NCBI RefSeq assembly: GCF_024713945.1
Contig: NC_134679.1
Coordinates: forward strand, 1,803,001-1,867,000
DNA length: 64,000 nucleotides
Source of the DNA: Dermatophagoides farinae
Lineage: Eukaryota > Arthropoda > Arachnida > Sarcoptiformes > Pyroglyphidae
Reading direction: 5' to 3'
Below the pieces are notes generated by a model. That model had not been told where the DNA came from. It saw nothing but the letters and a program-made list of their open reading frames with translations, and did no database searches. Each line of letters starts with the position of its first letter. The first letter of the stretch is position 1. The translations under genes were made by a program, and so were the position numbers. Below, one piece after another: positions 13,056-27,680 of the stretch.

Positions 13056-13691
13056 CTAGATATGAGTAACAAACACACACACACACAATAAGAATTCAAT
13101 TCTGTTTATTCATAATTCAATTGAAATTCATTAAAATTGATGACAAAAAAAAATTATTAAATTTGAAATCTAATTGAAAAAAAATCGGAAATGATTATAC
13201 AAGGATGATGGTTTGAAAAGATTGGTGGACATTGCCTCCCCCATCTGCATTCAAGCATTAGTTTAATCATCATCAAAATGAATAGAATTTCATTTCAATT
13301 CAAACAAATTCAATGTATATTGTCACAAATAGATCTAAATGGGACATTAAAAGGTGGGTAGGTGTATACAAGGGTGTTTTTTTTATAGTTATAAATTGTG
13401 AAAAGTATTTAAGGTGACAACAAAATATATGTGTGTGTTGTATCAGTGTTTGAATATGAAAGACGAATGAAAAAAAAATCAATCAATCAATCATTTCAAA
13501 TTGAAAATTCCTATCACTTGACAGAATGACGTCGTGTAACAACACTTATGATGTGAATGGCCAATTACAATCAATAGACACTTGTTTTATAATCAAACAT
13601 CATGACGAATGAATGAAATTTGTAATTTGAATGAAAGATGAAAGAGAGAAAAAATGTTGTTTTTTGGCTGAGCTAATTGTTGTTAATACAC
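13056..13691. other. Region 3' of the kinase gene
   Basis: Probably the 3' untranslated region and flank of the minus-strand kinase gene. AT-rich with short tandem ATCA repeats near 13480-13493. No gene was seen. Confidence 0.4.
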
Positions 13692-15618
13692 TTAGCTTTT
13701 ATCATCATCATGTAGCCGTTGTTCGGATGGAAGGCGTTTGAAGAATGGGTGATCCAATGCATCTTGCAAACTAAGACGGTTATTCGGTTCATATTCCAAT
13801 AGTTGTGAGATCAAATCGAATAAATTTCGATGATCATCATTATCCGGTTGTATTATGTAACGATGTAATGGTTTACAATTTTCACGTACATATCGACCAG
13901 CAGCGGATCGCTCATCCCAATCCATTAATTTTCCATGATAATAATATCTGGTCCTGATATTCGATTTGTTTTGATTAAATAAAAATGAAATTATAATCAA
14001 CAAAGACTTACTTTGATTTTCGACTCATACGATAGGGAAGAGGACCGAGGATACGTTCCATCATGGCTAAATGTTCAAGATTATCGTGTGTCTGAAACAA
14101 TGTCATTCCTTGATAGAGTTCAAACAGTATACATCCTACACTCCATGCATCACAAGGATGGCTCCAGCCAAGTTCAAGTATGACTTCGGGTGCACGATAA
14201 TGTCTTGTCGAAACAATTTTGCTATGATGTTCATAATCAAATGTAGCCGAACCGAAATCAATCAAACGAATGTCTGTATTTTTTACTCGACGTATTTCTT
14301 TACGCTAGATAGGGAAGAACAAAAAAAAAACATTGAAAAAAACAAAAACAATGATAGTAGATACGTGACATACCTTTTTGGTGAGCTCAACATCATATTC
14401 GGAATTGAGAAACAAAATATTTTCCGGCTTCAAATCTGTATGAGTCAATTCATTTTCATGTAAAACTATATGGAATAAACGAGAGATTAAAACTTGAATT
14501 AGTCAATGAAAAATTAACTTACATTTCACAGAAAATATCAGCTGATAGCCAATGTGGCGAATTTGATCAATAGGATATGGTTGGAAATTGTTATCTTTCT
14601 ATAGATTTTTTCAAGAAAAAAAATAATACTTGAATAAATTTTTTTCTAAAATTTTAAAACATTTACCATAAAATCAAATACGGAAAGACCGAGCATTTCG
14701 AATGCTATACAAATATGGCCATGATAATCAAACCAATCGAACATTCGTACGCAAAGACTGTGTGTGGAGAAAAAACGATTATGAATTGCTGTTGTTTGTA
14801 AATGACACTAATGTTTCACTTACTTTCGACCTTTTGGATCACGTTCAGCAATGGTTTGTAAGACTTTAATCTCAAACATTGCTGCTTCGCGATATTTATC
14901 GACATTTTTGATGATTTTTAACGCCAATGCGTTGTTACTATAGTTACAGATTATTAGGATCAAATCAATTAGCTATTATCATCAATTCAACTTACGTTTT
15001 GAGATTACGAACACGAATCACTTTGCCAAAGGTACCTTCACCAAGTGTAGCAAGGATTTCATCTGAAATAAGAAAACAAAACAAAATTAGTAGATCATCA
15101 TTAAAACATTGTTTTTCTGTTCCAAAAATAACACTAAATAAATTTGCCTAAATAGATTATAGTATCAATTTAGGATATCAATAATTTGTGACTGTGATTA
15201 TTTTTGTTTGTATGTCTTTCTTGACGATGATCGAAAAAACAATTTATTTGTTTGAATAAGATTTTTTTTTAAACTTACATTTATCCTGAAGTATATCGCC
15301 ATTTTTGTAGATTAAATGTCCATGTTGATCATCTTCAATGGTTGTTGTACTTTCAGTTTGATTTTTTTGATGATAATGATGATTGCTGCTGTTGTTATTG
15401 TTATGATTATTATGGCCACCTTTACGATGATGATCACTTTTTTGTTGCTGTTGTGATTGATGATGCGTTTGTTGTTTGGAACTTCGATCTTCATCACTTG
15501 TTCGTTCAGACTGTTTTTGATCAACATCATCATTGCCATCATTATTGTTATTCAGATATGTGAATAAATCGACCGGTAATATAAGACAACAAGAACCGGG
15601 AAAACAAAGAATGACCAT
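13692..15618 (-). CDS. Doa: CLK/Doa-type LAMMER dual-specificity kinase, shared catalytic exons
   Basis: Eight exons: 15618-15279, 15062-14996, 14937-14824, 14757-14667, 14598-14523, 14465-14374, 14304-14012 and 13953-13692. All splice sites and phases agree, giving 444 aa if translation starts at 15618. Kinase landmarks in order are [16 protein letters not shown] (ATP lysine), HTDLKPEN (the HTD typical of this family), IDFGSATF, and the diagnostic [12 protein letters not shown]; the protein ends soon after HPFFKRL. These kinases phosphorylate SR splicing factors in the nucleus. The first exon's opening residues ([11 protein letters not shown]) may be an isoform-specific start; a phase-0 acceptor at 15512-15511 would let it join the upstream exons instead. 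The N-terminal linker is His/Asn/Gln-rich. Confidence 0.93.
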
Positions 15619-16011
15619 TATTCAAAAGCAAAATGAAAGGGAATGGGGGAAAAGGAAAAAGAATAGAAAAAGAAAATTAATTTAATATTTATGAAATTTT
15701 TTATCATAAATTGAAATTGAGTCAGATTGAATCAAAGTTCAAATTGACTATTATCTACTCTCTTTCGAACATAGACATTTTTTTGCTGTTGTTGTTGTTG
15801 TTGTTGCTGCTAGAACCCGTTCATTCGTCGTTTTAACATAGGGGTTAATAACATTGAATTCGTAAAATGCGTTTAATTCAAATAACTCTGCCTGTCTGTT
15901 ATATACCTTGGATTAAAGCTAAATTTAATAGATGGTACCCACACATAGATACATAAACAGACAAACATACAAGGACACCCACATAATAACAACAAACAAA
16001 CAAATACGAAC

Positions 16012-17535
16012 CGAATCATTATGATCGAAACCTGAATCAAAAACGCGTGTATAATTCCTTGAAATGGATTTCTTTTGAGTCAAATATGATCTGTATGGTG
16101 TGATCGTTGTCGTTGGAAATTTATTTTTGGCCGTTGAAGAAATGAATGACGATGGTTCTTTATCACCATCTCGATATAAGGAAGGCGTATACATTGTTAG
16201 ACCGTTACTATAAAGTCCGGAAGTAGTACTTTTGTATCGTAATTGATAACGCTGGCGGTTATCATTCAAAAATGTTGATTCTTTCATTGTTGATCGTATT
16301 TTCGTTGTCGAACATGCATTGCTATCGTCATTAGATGTAGTAGTAGTGGATGTATGAACTGAGAATGGATAACGAAAATGATAACGATTCGTACGTGTGG
16401 TGGTCATTGCCGATGTATAGGAACCTGTAGCCTTTGTCGCTTTAGCAGTTGATGTCAATGTGCTCGATAAATAGGATGGACCAATGCTATGAACGCTATC
16501 ATTATCATTGTGATTAAGGCTTGCATTACTAGCACTATAGGATAATTTGGATTTAGTTTGATATTTTGAATTACGTCCGGTAATCGATAAATGATGATCA
16601 TTATTTGTTGCCGGATAAACCGGTGGCAATCGATGTTGATCAATGATTGATAATCGAGAGCCGGAACTAGTTGAATAGGAACCATTTCCTATAGTTTGGA
16701 TATTATTATTGTTTCTATTATGATTGATTCTTATCGATTTGTTATTATAGTTGGATGATGTAATTACTTGCTGTGGTTGTTGCTGATATGGCCGTTGTGT
16801 TGTGTATGTCATTGTTGTTGGCCGATATGATTGAACATGATTTACATTATAGTTATCACCATTACCATAACCACTATTACGATATCGATATCTATGCACT
16901 GATGGATGATCATTATCATTATCACCATGCTCACCATTACAATTAAGATGATCAATCATCGAATCAGCCACATTATAACGGGATGCTCGTTGTGATTGCT
17001 GCTGCTGTTGTTGTTGTTGTTGATCATTTAGACAAAGCTTCGATGTAAAGCGTGATAAAAAATTCGTACATGTAGATGCGAATGATGATGATGATGTTGT
17101 TGTTGTTGGTTTGGATGTATATGATCGTGCTAATTGTAAATTTCTTTCACGAATATTACTATTATTTTCATCATTTTTCCTATCATAAAAATCATAACTC
17201 GTGGTCGAAATAGATGGATACAATTTACGTTGCGATGACCACGAAGACGATGATGACACTGCTGATGATGATGATGTTGATGATCCAGAATAACCGGAAG
17301 AAGAACTGGATAATGAAGCAGTGGATGATGTCGAAGATGAATAATTGAGCGGATATTTTCGTTCAATATGACAATAATGACGATTTTGATTCGAATCAAT
17401 CATTGTATCTGGATTATAATTATGAAGTTGTCTAGGATAATAGGAATTCGATTGATAATTACCCATCGCTGATGATGATTCATAATCCTTATGATAGCGT
17501 TTATAGAATGATGATGAAGATGATGTGCAATACAT
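16012..17535 (-). CDS. Large Ser/Tyr-rich 5' coding exon, probable kinase isoform
   Basis: An open frame begins at the ATG at 17535 (stop upstream) and runs about 508 codons. It is rich in Ser, Tyr, Asn, Thr and Arg with a poly-Gln run, and has no folded domain. It lies just upstream of the kinase exons on the same strand. Its donor is unsure: a weak GTTCGT after 16012 would be phase 0, matching the shared acceptor, while a better GTATGT lies a little further on in phase 2. I read it as an alternative N-terminal exon of the CLK/Doa locus. A separate intronless gene cannot be excluded. Confidence 0.55.
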
Positions 17536-20500
17536 TTTCACAACCAAGACATCAACAGGTCAATTGATCAAAATGACAACAACAAGTTATTCGTTCAAGT
17601 TCTTCTCAAATGTCGAATGATTTATTCTAGTCATTTGTTTTTATACAAAACATTTGATGTGATATGATATTTTTTCAGGAACACAATCGAATCTTCGTCA
17701 CACAGTGAATGCAAATGAACTTTTAATTAATTTACCAAGCCAAAAAAAAATGGTTGCGTATGGTAATAATAATCATCAAGGAAATTCTGATTTCAATGTT
17801 CAAAGTTTTGAGAGTAAAAATTGGAGAATTATCAAATATATAATTCATACAATACAATTACCAGCCAAATGAATAGAATTCGAAGATAATGTTGAGGTCG
17901 ATGATCACTGTATATATGGTTAATTTGAATTATTATTAAAACAAACAACCGAATGATTAGGGTGAACAAAATGATAATAATAATGAATCAACGACCATCG
18001 AATGAAAAGAATCCAGGAAGTTTTTTTCCAATTATTCTCAAAAAATCTTGTGGGTGCACGATGATAATGTATGTGAGAGTGAGTGTGTGCATGTGTCGTT
18101 TGGCAAGGAATAATAATTTTTTTTTCGTTTGTTCAAAAACGATGGATGATTGCTTGGATTTTTAGAATTTATTTTTAGAATTTTTCTCTTGTTTCTTGTC
18201 GGCTTTTTCGTTACAAATAAATTCGTTTAAACGTTTTCACCCAAAAAAAACGAACAAACAAACAAGAAATGATGATCAAATTCGAATTTATATGAAATGT
18301 TCGATTTATTAGTATAAATATGATGATGATGATGGCCAACGAACTTTACTTTATCGATGAAGAATTAATTTATCAGCCATAGGACAGAAACGAAAATAAA
18401 ACTTGACAGTTTTTTTTCTTTCTGATGTGAATCTTGAATATATGGCAAATGGACAAATCAAAAAGAAAACTGGAATATCTTCACACATTCACGCGTGCAC
18501 AAAATTCGATTATCTTCATGTACAATGCCGTGATACACACACACACACACACACATTTACTTAAGGAACACAAAGACATGGACGATATCACCGCAGTATA
18601 ATCTAATGATTATTGTTGAGATAAAATTTCAAACAAAACCCAAGATATAGAGAAAATGAGGAGGTTTTTTTTCTTGAAAATTTTTCCGAAAAAATCAAAA
18701 AAACAACCACCAAATATACTCTTCTTTGATTGGTTGTTTATATGTTTCATTCAAATTTTGAATTTTTGGTTGAATCGAATAGTTGTTCACTTTATAGTAT
18801 GAGTGTGTGTGTGTGTAAAAAAGTCACAATTGCGGTTTTTTCATCAATAAAATTAGGTTTCTTTTTTTATTCAAAAAAAAAAAAGATTCTTTTCATAATA
18901 ACAATGAATAACAAAGACACATAGACACACACACACCACAATGATCAATTTGAGAACAAAGATATTGACTATTGTTGCAAAGAAAGCAACATTGTTGAAA
19001 TTAACGACATCGGCAAATGAAATGAAAGTTTTTTTTTTTTTTTTTGGTTAGGACGTTTTAATAATAGCCAAACAGATACAATAATAACAGCAACAATGGA
19101 TCCAAACATCCAAAATGAATGATTATGATTCGATTAGCATTTTCTTCAATTATAGATTGGATTCATATCTTGTTTTTTTTTTAAAAAAAACGTTCGTTGT
19201 TTACAACAAAATGCCGTGTCATTTCTCTTTTACACTTGGTAATTATACAAGCACCAGAATGGAAGACACACACACACACACACACTAATAATTATGATTA
19301 TGATGGGATGAAATTTTTATGCATCAATAAACTGTCGAAGTGCAGCAGCTCATCAGAAGAAAAAATCATGTCATAATTGACGATTCAGATACAATTTGAC
19401 TAAATTCAAAAAAAAGTGTCATTGTACTTGGAAAGGTTTACTCCATCACAGTGAATAAATGAATGAATGAAGATGGTGATTTATTTCTTGACGAAAAAAA
19501 AACAAACGGTTCATTGAAGTTGATCCACCGAATTGATGTTCCGAAACCAGAGTGAAGAAAAAAAAGAGTCAATAAATGAATCAAGACGGACTAAAAACTT
19601 TCGCTTCATCAATGGCGCTTTTCCGATATTATCAACAAGATAATGTCAGTATAATAAGAGTAGTCATAGAGAATGGAATAAACTGATGATGAGGTGAGAT
19701 TTGCAATGACTTTCGGTTATGTTATCCATTCGATTTGTAATAACGAGAAAAAGAGAGAGAGAGAGAGAATGAATTTGAATGAAGTAAAATAGAAACAAAA
19801 TATGATTCGAGGTCGTAAAGATGGTCAAACATACGATGATCGACAAAATGCACACCTTATTCATGTCCGTTTAATTTTTTATTCAAAAAAAAAGTGTTCG
19901 CCCAATTGCAAGTTAAATTGAGAAAAAAAAAGTTCGACTTGCATTATATGGGACATCAGCATCTACAGTCATAGTGAACCATTTCTATTGAATGGGGTAA
20001 GATCATTACACATTGACCGACCGACTTGTTCTGATTAACCACTGGTGATGACCGCATTATCAGATTGGTAGCAGAAATTGAAGAAAAAATTAATTTCATC
20101 AGATTTTGTTTTCTGGAAAACAAAAATTTGCGTAACAAGATGATGACGGCGATATCGTTTGATTTTTAAGAAAATTGAAAATCAGCCACCATTAGTAAAG
20201 GAGAAAAAGACAAACCTAAAATAGCAGCATCATCAAATTCCAACGGAGATATATGGCACCGATGTGTAAATCGAGGTTATCGGTGTGTGATCGCGTGTTT
20301 CTTTCATTACACAGTAAAGTTAGCATAAGTTATAAGAGTTAGAGTTTGCGTGCCAATGTATCATCATTTTAGTGGTGATGATGATGATTGTATCGACCGG
20401 GTTGATGTTTGTTGTCATCCCATCATTCGCAAATTCACAGCAATATGTCGGGAGAATTGAAATTTGATTTCAATTTTCAACATTTTGTTTTTCCTTAGAA

Positions 20501-21817
20501 ATGTCCGTACATTAACGATGGAAGATGACTTTTTTTTCGCTAATCTTTATTCGTTTTCTGTTGTTTCTTGTCATTATTCTATTTTTTTTTTTTGTTAATT
20601 CTGTGGCAAAGACGATTAAGTTATGGCCTCGCTTCTCAGTTAGAAAACGAATGTCAAAACAAAAATGAAAAGCAAAAGAATCGTAAAGATTCATGATGAA
20701 TGAGAAACAATATTTTTCTCATTTCCTAGCAAATTTGATGGCAATAATAAAATTTTCTATTCCGATGAATTTAAAAAAAACTTGAAAAAGCAATGTTTGT
20801 CTGTTGCAATAGTAAAGAATGAACAATTGATTTGTGGATCATCATCACATTTTTAAACAAACAAAAAAATTTGTCATTATTTCCAATGAAAAAAATTATT
20901 GAGTCATTTACTTGTCAACCGATTGATATTTTCATCATACTCAAAGTAACCGGATTGAATTTAGAGAAAAAAAAATTCAAAATACCGAAAATGGGAAATT
21001 TTCGATTGCAAAACATACAGAGAAAAAGAGAGTAGAAAAATGACCAAAATGTTACAGACTAAATCGTTCATCACCGTCATGATTGGAAACCTACACGATT
21101 TGTCACAATTTTTTTTTTCTTTTTGTAAATGAAGATCCTTAACCACTTTCTCTGTTCATCGCACCGTGTATCTAGGTCAAATCTATACAGATCATTTAAT
21201 ATATGGGCTCTCAACATCATCATCACCTACAATTTAATTTAAATCCTGAATGGAATGTAATGGCATAAAAAAATTGTTTGAAATTTGAATTTTTTTTTGC
21301 CTTTTTTTTCTTCCACCAATTTGGATTTAAGAATCAAAAATCATGAAATGTGTCATAATTATAGGTATAAAATTTTACAAAACAAAACAAAAACATCACT
21401 TCCTTGTATGGTTGCCATAGATATACAATTGACTTTTTTTTCTAAGTGGAAAAATCTATCACATCTGGATTCAAAGCCAATGACTGATTTATTAAGGTCA
21501 AGAAAAATTGATCGAAAAAGCTAAAAAAAGGGTTTAACGCCAATAACTTGAGTTTTTTTTATCAAATTTTTTTTCTACTCATTCATCTTAGATGTTGGGT
21601 TTATGTTGATTTCCCATTATAAGTGGAAGCGAAAAAATAGAACAAATCGACAATTAGACGTTGCATGTAAAAACAAAAACATTTCGCCCACACATCGTTG
21701 ACATTCATAGAATATTCTCATAGAACATCCAAACAATCAATGTATGTGTATGAATATTTTAAACAACGAAACAATGTTGCATATTTGTTAGAAAAGCGAA
21801 ACAGAGGACACACATAC
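17536..21817. other. Probable intron/promoter region of the kinase locus
   Basis: About 4.3 kb without convincing coding frames. It contains (CA)n runs near 18536-18554 and 19266-19285, (GA)n near 19753-19767, and many A and T homopolymers. It probably holds the promoter of the 17.5-kb exon and an intron. Confidence 0.45.
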
Positions 21818-23272
21818 CATAATCTTTTTGATATAGCCATTCTCATAGACATAATAGAAATGGTCCAAATTTTGACTTAAATTTTTTATCATTGGTTGTT
21901 GGGCAATTTGTTGATGTTGATGTGGATGATGATAATGTAACTGTTGATTGTGAAGAGATTGTTGATGTTGATGCTGATGGTGGCCATTGAGCTGATAATG
22001 ATGATTTGTTCTATGAGTCATTTGAGGATAATGAACCTGAGATGTTGTTGATTGCTGTGTTTTTCCATTGAAACCATGACTTTGATTATTGATTGTATGA
22101 TTATTCAATAAGTCGTCATTCGTTTGGTTACTATTATTAAAATAGGATTTATGATACCAGAATGGATCACCTTTTGGAACATAACGTTGCTGTTGTCGTT
22201 GCTGCTGCTGTTGTTGTTGTAGTTGCAGGTGATAATTTAGATTACGATAATAAGATGATGATGATGATGATGAACTAGTTGCATTTAATGTTTTACTCGT
22301 CACCCTATTATTGGATATGCCTGTATTGGTGGTGTGATTATTAATTTTACGTGACACAACTTCCGGTGGAGGTGATAGAAATGATTGAACCGTTTGTATG
22401 GATTGATCCAATGATTGTCCAAATGTTGACATGAAACGTTGAGCACGTTTTCGGGTCCATGATAATATTGAATGACGTTTTTGTTGTGAAACACCAATGA
22501 CGGGTTGAGATGGTGGTGGTGGTGGTGAGAATATTTTATTCACAACTTGTAGATGAACTTTTGGTGCCTGCGGTTGTGGTGACCATGGAATTTTTACCAG
22601 TCGTGATGGCTGTTGTGGTTTTAGCAATGGTTTTTCATCGTTTGAAGATTGTATTTTGGATCCGGAATCATTCGAAGATGATGAGAATGAATTCTGATCC
22701 AATGATAGTTTCCTGATGGACGAACGGACATCTGGATTAGTAAATAAACTGATTGATGGATTATCTGTATCATCATCGGTCAAAGTTGCTGTATTTTCTT
22801 TTTGTTGTTGATCACTACCATCAGTATGATCATCATTATCATCAGAACAAGAATCAGCATCCGGTTCTTCTTCAATGATTTCGAATGAATTTACTTTATC
22901 CATTGTTGGTGATTTCATTTTTGATAACGATCTATCTGATTGCCGATGATAGTCTCCATTTTCCATTGATGTCTTCATATTGACACAAACATTTCCACCG
23001 ATTATGATGGCATCAGGTGATGGTGGTACCTGTGCTAATAACGGTGATGTAGGAATGACCAATGCTGATGAAGATTTCGATTTTAATGGTAATGAATGCA
23101 CACAAGCACCATTTGTCATTGTCAATATAGCCGATGTGGATTGATTCATCAGCGAACATTGATCGTAATGGGAAGAATTTCTTCTTTTCTGTTGCTCTTG
23201 CTGCTGCTGTTGAAACATTTGCTGTTGCCGTAATTTCTGCTGATTATGATCCATCATCGACATTAGCATCAT
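21818..23272 (-). CDS. Large Gln/Ser-rich 5' coding exon, probable kinase isoform
   Basis: An open frame of 485 codons starts at the ATG at 23272 (in-frame TAA just upstream) and ends at a good donor, GTATGT, after 21818 in phase 0. It begins with Met and Gln runs, then an acidic Ser/Asp region, a Pro-rich basic segment (LVKIPWSPQPQAPKVHLQ) and long His/Gln/Asn runs. No domain was recognised. Phase 0 matches the acceptor at 15512-15511 of the kinase, giving a predicted isoform of about 893 aa. Sequence alone cannot prove the join. Confidence 0.6.
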
Positions 23273-24686
23273 AGTTGCCGTTTAATTGCAATTTTCTACT
23301 TTTTTTTTGCTGCAGTAGCTTATTCGTTTTGCTTTGAATCAAATGTCCATTAAAGACCTATTTAAATTTGATTTTCTTTAAAAATTCTAGTCTACAATAA
23401 TTTGTTCAGGAATTTTTCGCTTGCAAACAACAAACAGCCATCAATCAATCGATCAAACTTGAGAATCGATTCCAGGGTAATAAAAAATTCAACAGTTTGT
23501 TTCTGTTGTTTAAATGTTGCAATCCAACAAAAAAGATGTTCATTAAATGTTTGTTTCGGGTGCGTGTTTATATGATGATATGATGATGATTGGGTTGCCA
23601 TCAACCAATCAGCCAACCAATCGAAAATAGAATAGATATCAATAAGGAAAAGCAATCCAATGAACAGAATGCCAATATATAAAGTTATTGCTATCAACGA
23701 CGTAATATGATCATTCTTGTGATTGGCAACCAAAAAAATATGTATGTATGTTGAACTTTTCTTTATATTTTTTTTCATCCCAAATTTGATCAATGTATCG
23801 ATTAATGTTGTTCAATAAAACACAATGGAAAATTGAAAAAGAATTTATCAATACCGGAAATTAATTATTGAAATCAACTAACCTGTTGGACTGAAAATTT
23901 TAATTTCGAAAAAAATAGAAGTGCACAAAGCACAATTTTATATTATATAGCCCAAAAGAGACACAAAAAAATCAGAATAGGGACATTAAATGTCGTAGAC
24001 ACACACACACACATTTGAATGTTCATCCAACATAATTTGTTACAATTTACCGTAAGGTTTATTCATTGACGATGGGAATGACAAAGTTGTTTAGCTCAAC
24101 AGGAATCACAATAATCAAGATTTCCAATTGTTGCCAAAACCTATCTATACAGATTGCTTGATGATGGCAACAACAGATGCAACAAGCTTAGTTTGAACGA
24201 AAATCAAAAACAAAATGCAAAACATCATCATCATCATCACACAACTTGGCATCAAATTCTTCGACGATGATGAAAATGATGAAGTGCATAATCCACACAG
24301 AATCGAATAATATTTCGAAACGCAACAAACATTTAGCTAAACAGAATCTCATTTTATATACAATAATGATGATCATAATCACAAGATGAACATAGAATCT
24401 AATGCATGCGCATAATTATCAATTTGAAATAATAATCAATTATCAGAATAATCATTCTTTTTCTTTCTTTCTCATAGAGAAAAAATAACGGCATCTAGTG
24501 CGACACCAATCATACATCAAGAATCTGAATTACAACTAATAGACAAAACTTGTTGCTTCGTTGGCGCTAAGAATTTTGACATTCAGAAACACAAAAATAA
24601 TTTTCAACTTGAAATTAAACCTCATAAAAAGGAATTTAGAACAACAGCGAAAAAAATAACAATTTGTAATAGATGTCAAAACTTAC
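23273..24686. other. Probable intron/promoter region
   Basis: No supported gene. AT-rich, with a short (CA)n run near 24000-24013. It sits between two isoform exons of the kinase locus. Confidence 0.4.
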
Positions 24687-26135
24687 ATGATCAATTTGAT
24701 CGGCAAAACGGACTTTTTGACCAGACTGAATCGCATCATTATCATCGAGTATGTAATGATCATAGGAATTTTCACGATATTCTTCATCAAATTGTCCTTC
24801 ATCTTCTTCATGATAATCACTTGTACTCTGGTTATTGTTGTTATTAACATCATCCACATAGACATTATTGAAATTTGTTTGAATATGATCATCATGTGAT
24901 TGTTCCCACCAGAAATGTTTCGAACGTCGTCGTCTTTCAAGATAATCTTGTTGTTCTTGTAATTTTTGCAATAATACTTCAGGATCTTCCGCTTCTTGAT
25001 CATTATAATAACGTGGAGCATATTCATCAAAATATAAATCATCTTCTATTGGTGATTGTTGTTCAGGAGGTTCAGGTGTACGTTCCATTGTTGGGCAACG
25101 GATTTCGCAACGTGGAACAAAACCCGAAATATAATAGAAATCAATACATAACACTAATGGATATTCACATATTTCAGCATAGGAAATTAGACGACGACGT
25201 TGAAGAAAACGAGATTGTCGAGTAGATTTGATCGATGTACCGATCTGTCGTACTTCAACTTGGCATTGAATAAATTCACTTAGATCAAGATCAACTGGTG
25301 TTGGTGGTGTAAACGATTGTTGTTGTTGTTGTTGCTGCTGTTGTCGTGGATCATTCATTTTCATTGATTCCGGTTGAATCCATTGCAATGGCAATGAAAA
25401 TGAATCAAATAAATCATGATAGAAATGGATACAATGATTTAGATCTGGAGCATCGATATAGATTTCTGTTACACGTTTACGTCTGGGAACTTGACATTTC
25501 CACCATTTGTCATCATCATCATCATCAACATTATCAACATGATTATTAATCACTGATTGTCGTCGTTTGGGTGGAATTATTTCGGTAAAAATTTCTACTT
25601 TTTTCGATTCAAATGAATCTTCATCAACCACGGCCAGTGAGGGCGGTGTATTTTTCAATCGTTCAAGACAATCATTGAGGATATGATTAGTCAATGAATC
25701 GATAAATTTCATCATGGCCGAATTTCTTTCACTAAACATTTGTTCCATATGGATTGTTGACGATTTATTAGGTACATGTTGATCATTATCAGTATTACGT
25801 TCATCAATCATGATGATCATTTTGATGTCGCCTATAACTTCATTCAATATATTCAATACATTACTATCGTTAATTTTAACATTATTCTTTCGACAATGAG
25901 CAAGGCAGGCATCTTTGATCAAACGTATAAGACAATCATCCGAATGGCTATCATCATCAATTATACGATATGATGATCGTCGTCGTTGTTGACCCACACT
26001 TTTCCATGAACCACGACGTAGTGGTGGTGGTTGATGATGATGATGATGATCATTGTTGATAGAATTTTGTGAGATCAATTCTTTATCACTAATAAGCGGA
26101 TAGTCCGCATCACCAGAAGCACCGGATGAAGACAT
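24687..26135 (-). CDS. Large acidic 5' coding exon, probable kinase isoform
   Basis: The frame starts at the ATG at 26135 (MSSSGASGDADYPL) and runs 483 codons to a canonical GTAAGT donor after 24687, phase 0, which fits the kinase acceptor. Unlike the other isoform exons much of it is not low complexity: residues about 60-170 are helical (CLIRLIKDACLAHCRKNN), and a middle part reads like a folded domain (VTEIYIDAPDLNHCIHFYHD, later YAEICEYPLVLCIDFYYI). The end is acidic and closes with QKVRFADQIDH. The domain was not recognised. It may be an alternative N-terminus of the Doa-type kinase or an independent gene. Confidence 0.6.
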
Positions 26136-27680
26136 TATTTTATTGATGATAGATGAATACAAATAGGTAATGCCAGTTCACTATGATTGGAAATTGATAT
26201 TGTTTCTGTTCATATTTCATCCATCTGCCGGTGATTCAAACATAATAATAACTGGACACTTTTATCAATCATAAAAAAACATGGCTATGATGACATTGAA
26301 TTCATTATCACTAAACTAAACTGAATATTAATTAAATGATGATTGTTCATCGATTGATTACGTACGCACACACACACACACAAACAAACACTCAATTTAA
26401 GAGCAAAAAGAATGATAATGAAAGTGATGAAAATGATTCTCAAAATAATTGGATAATGAAAATTTTATTATTATAAAGCAATACAATGAGAAGAACAGAA
26501 TGTAAATTACACATTATCACCAACTACGACGATGACGACGATGAAGATGAATTTTCCATTCTTTTTCTGTTCATTATCAACTATGAAGCAACACATTTGT
26601 GTTAATCACAATATACTAATATAATATCAATGACGACAAACAAACAAGTTGAGAATGAATGACATATAAAAAATTTTTTTTTTTCAATCATTCAATCCGA
26701 CTACGACCACGAAAACAGCTAAGACATATAACTGTATAGTACTACTCCTTCTTTGCCTAATTCGTTCACTATCATACTAATCCATTGAAAAATATCTGTG
26801 GATGCTCATATAACCATGTCTCATGTTTCAAAATATATTCAACATTCAATAATGATTGATTTATCCAACAACGATATTATAGTATTCACTTGTATCTATA
26901 ATTGTTGTTGACCAAATGGATCGAAAGATAAACGAAAAAAAAACAATGATATTATTATGAAAAAAAAAGCGAAAAAAAATCGATCATATACTGTATGTAT
27001 CAACCTTGTGTGTACACAAGTATAGGTGAACTGTGTGTGCATGGGTTAAAAAAACCAATTATATTAAGAAAATTGAATTTGACGTTCATTTTTTTTTCAA
27101 AAAAAATGTGTATTTCATTCCCATCCATCCATCTAATATAGTGAAATTGATGTTCATTTAATATGTAAATGAAATCATCTTAAAACATGATTGTCAGCCA
27201 ACATTTTTTTTTCTTTTCAAGATGACAAACAGAAAAGGTTTCCGCCAAAAACCGTAACTTGCCAATTGCTATCATCATCATCATTTTCATCCACAATAGG
27301 ATGAATTGTGAATTCAGCCAAGTTCAATTGTTTTCAGATATATAGATATAATAATTGCATAGAAAAGGGTATACATACAAATGATTATGACAATAATTTT
27401 GTTTTTTTTTCTCTAGATTCAAATCGACCAAAAAACTAAGGTAATAAATATTGTTTACAAGCTAAAAATATCATTTTTACCATCCAATCATTTAGTTTGT
27501 CATCATCAAACTCAAACAAACATGGTATATGTTTAACGAAAATAATCTAATCACATCATAGAGATCAAGATCAACATTTCTATTTATAAGATCTTTTTAA
27601 ACTTATTGCAAATTACACACTAGATTTGTGATGGCAGCTTTTTTTAGAAAAATAAAAACAAAAAAAAACAATCAACTTAC
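26136..27680. other. Probable intron/promoter region
   Basis: No supported coding frame. It contains a (CA)n run near 26365-26381 and A/T homopolymers, and lies between two isoform blocks. Confidence 0.4.

Noticed and set aside
24683-25973. Ile/Met/Asp-rich frames opposite or shifted from the acidic kinase exon
   Set aside because: They arise from ATC/GAT trinucleotide runs read in the wrong frame and have no domain or conserved composition.
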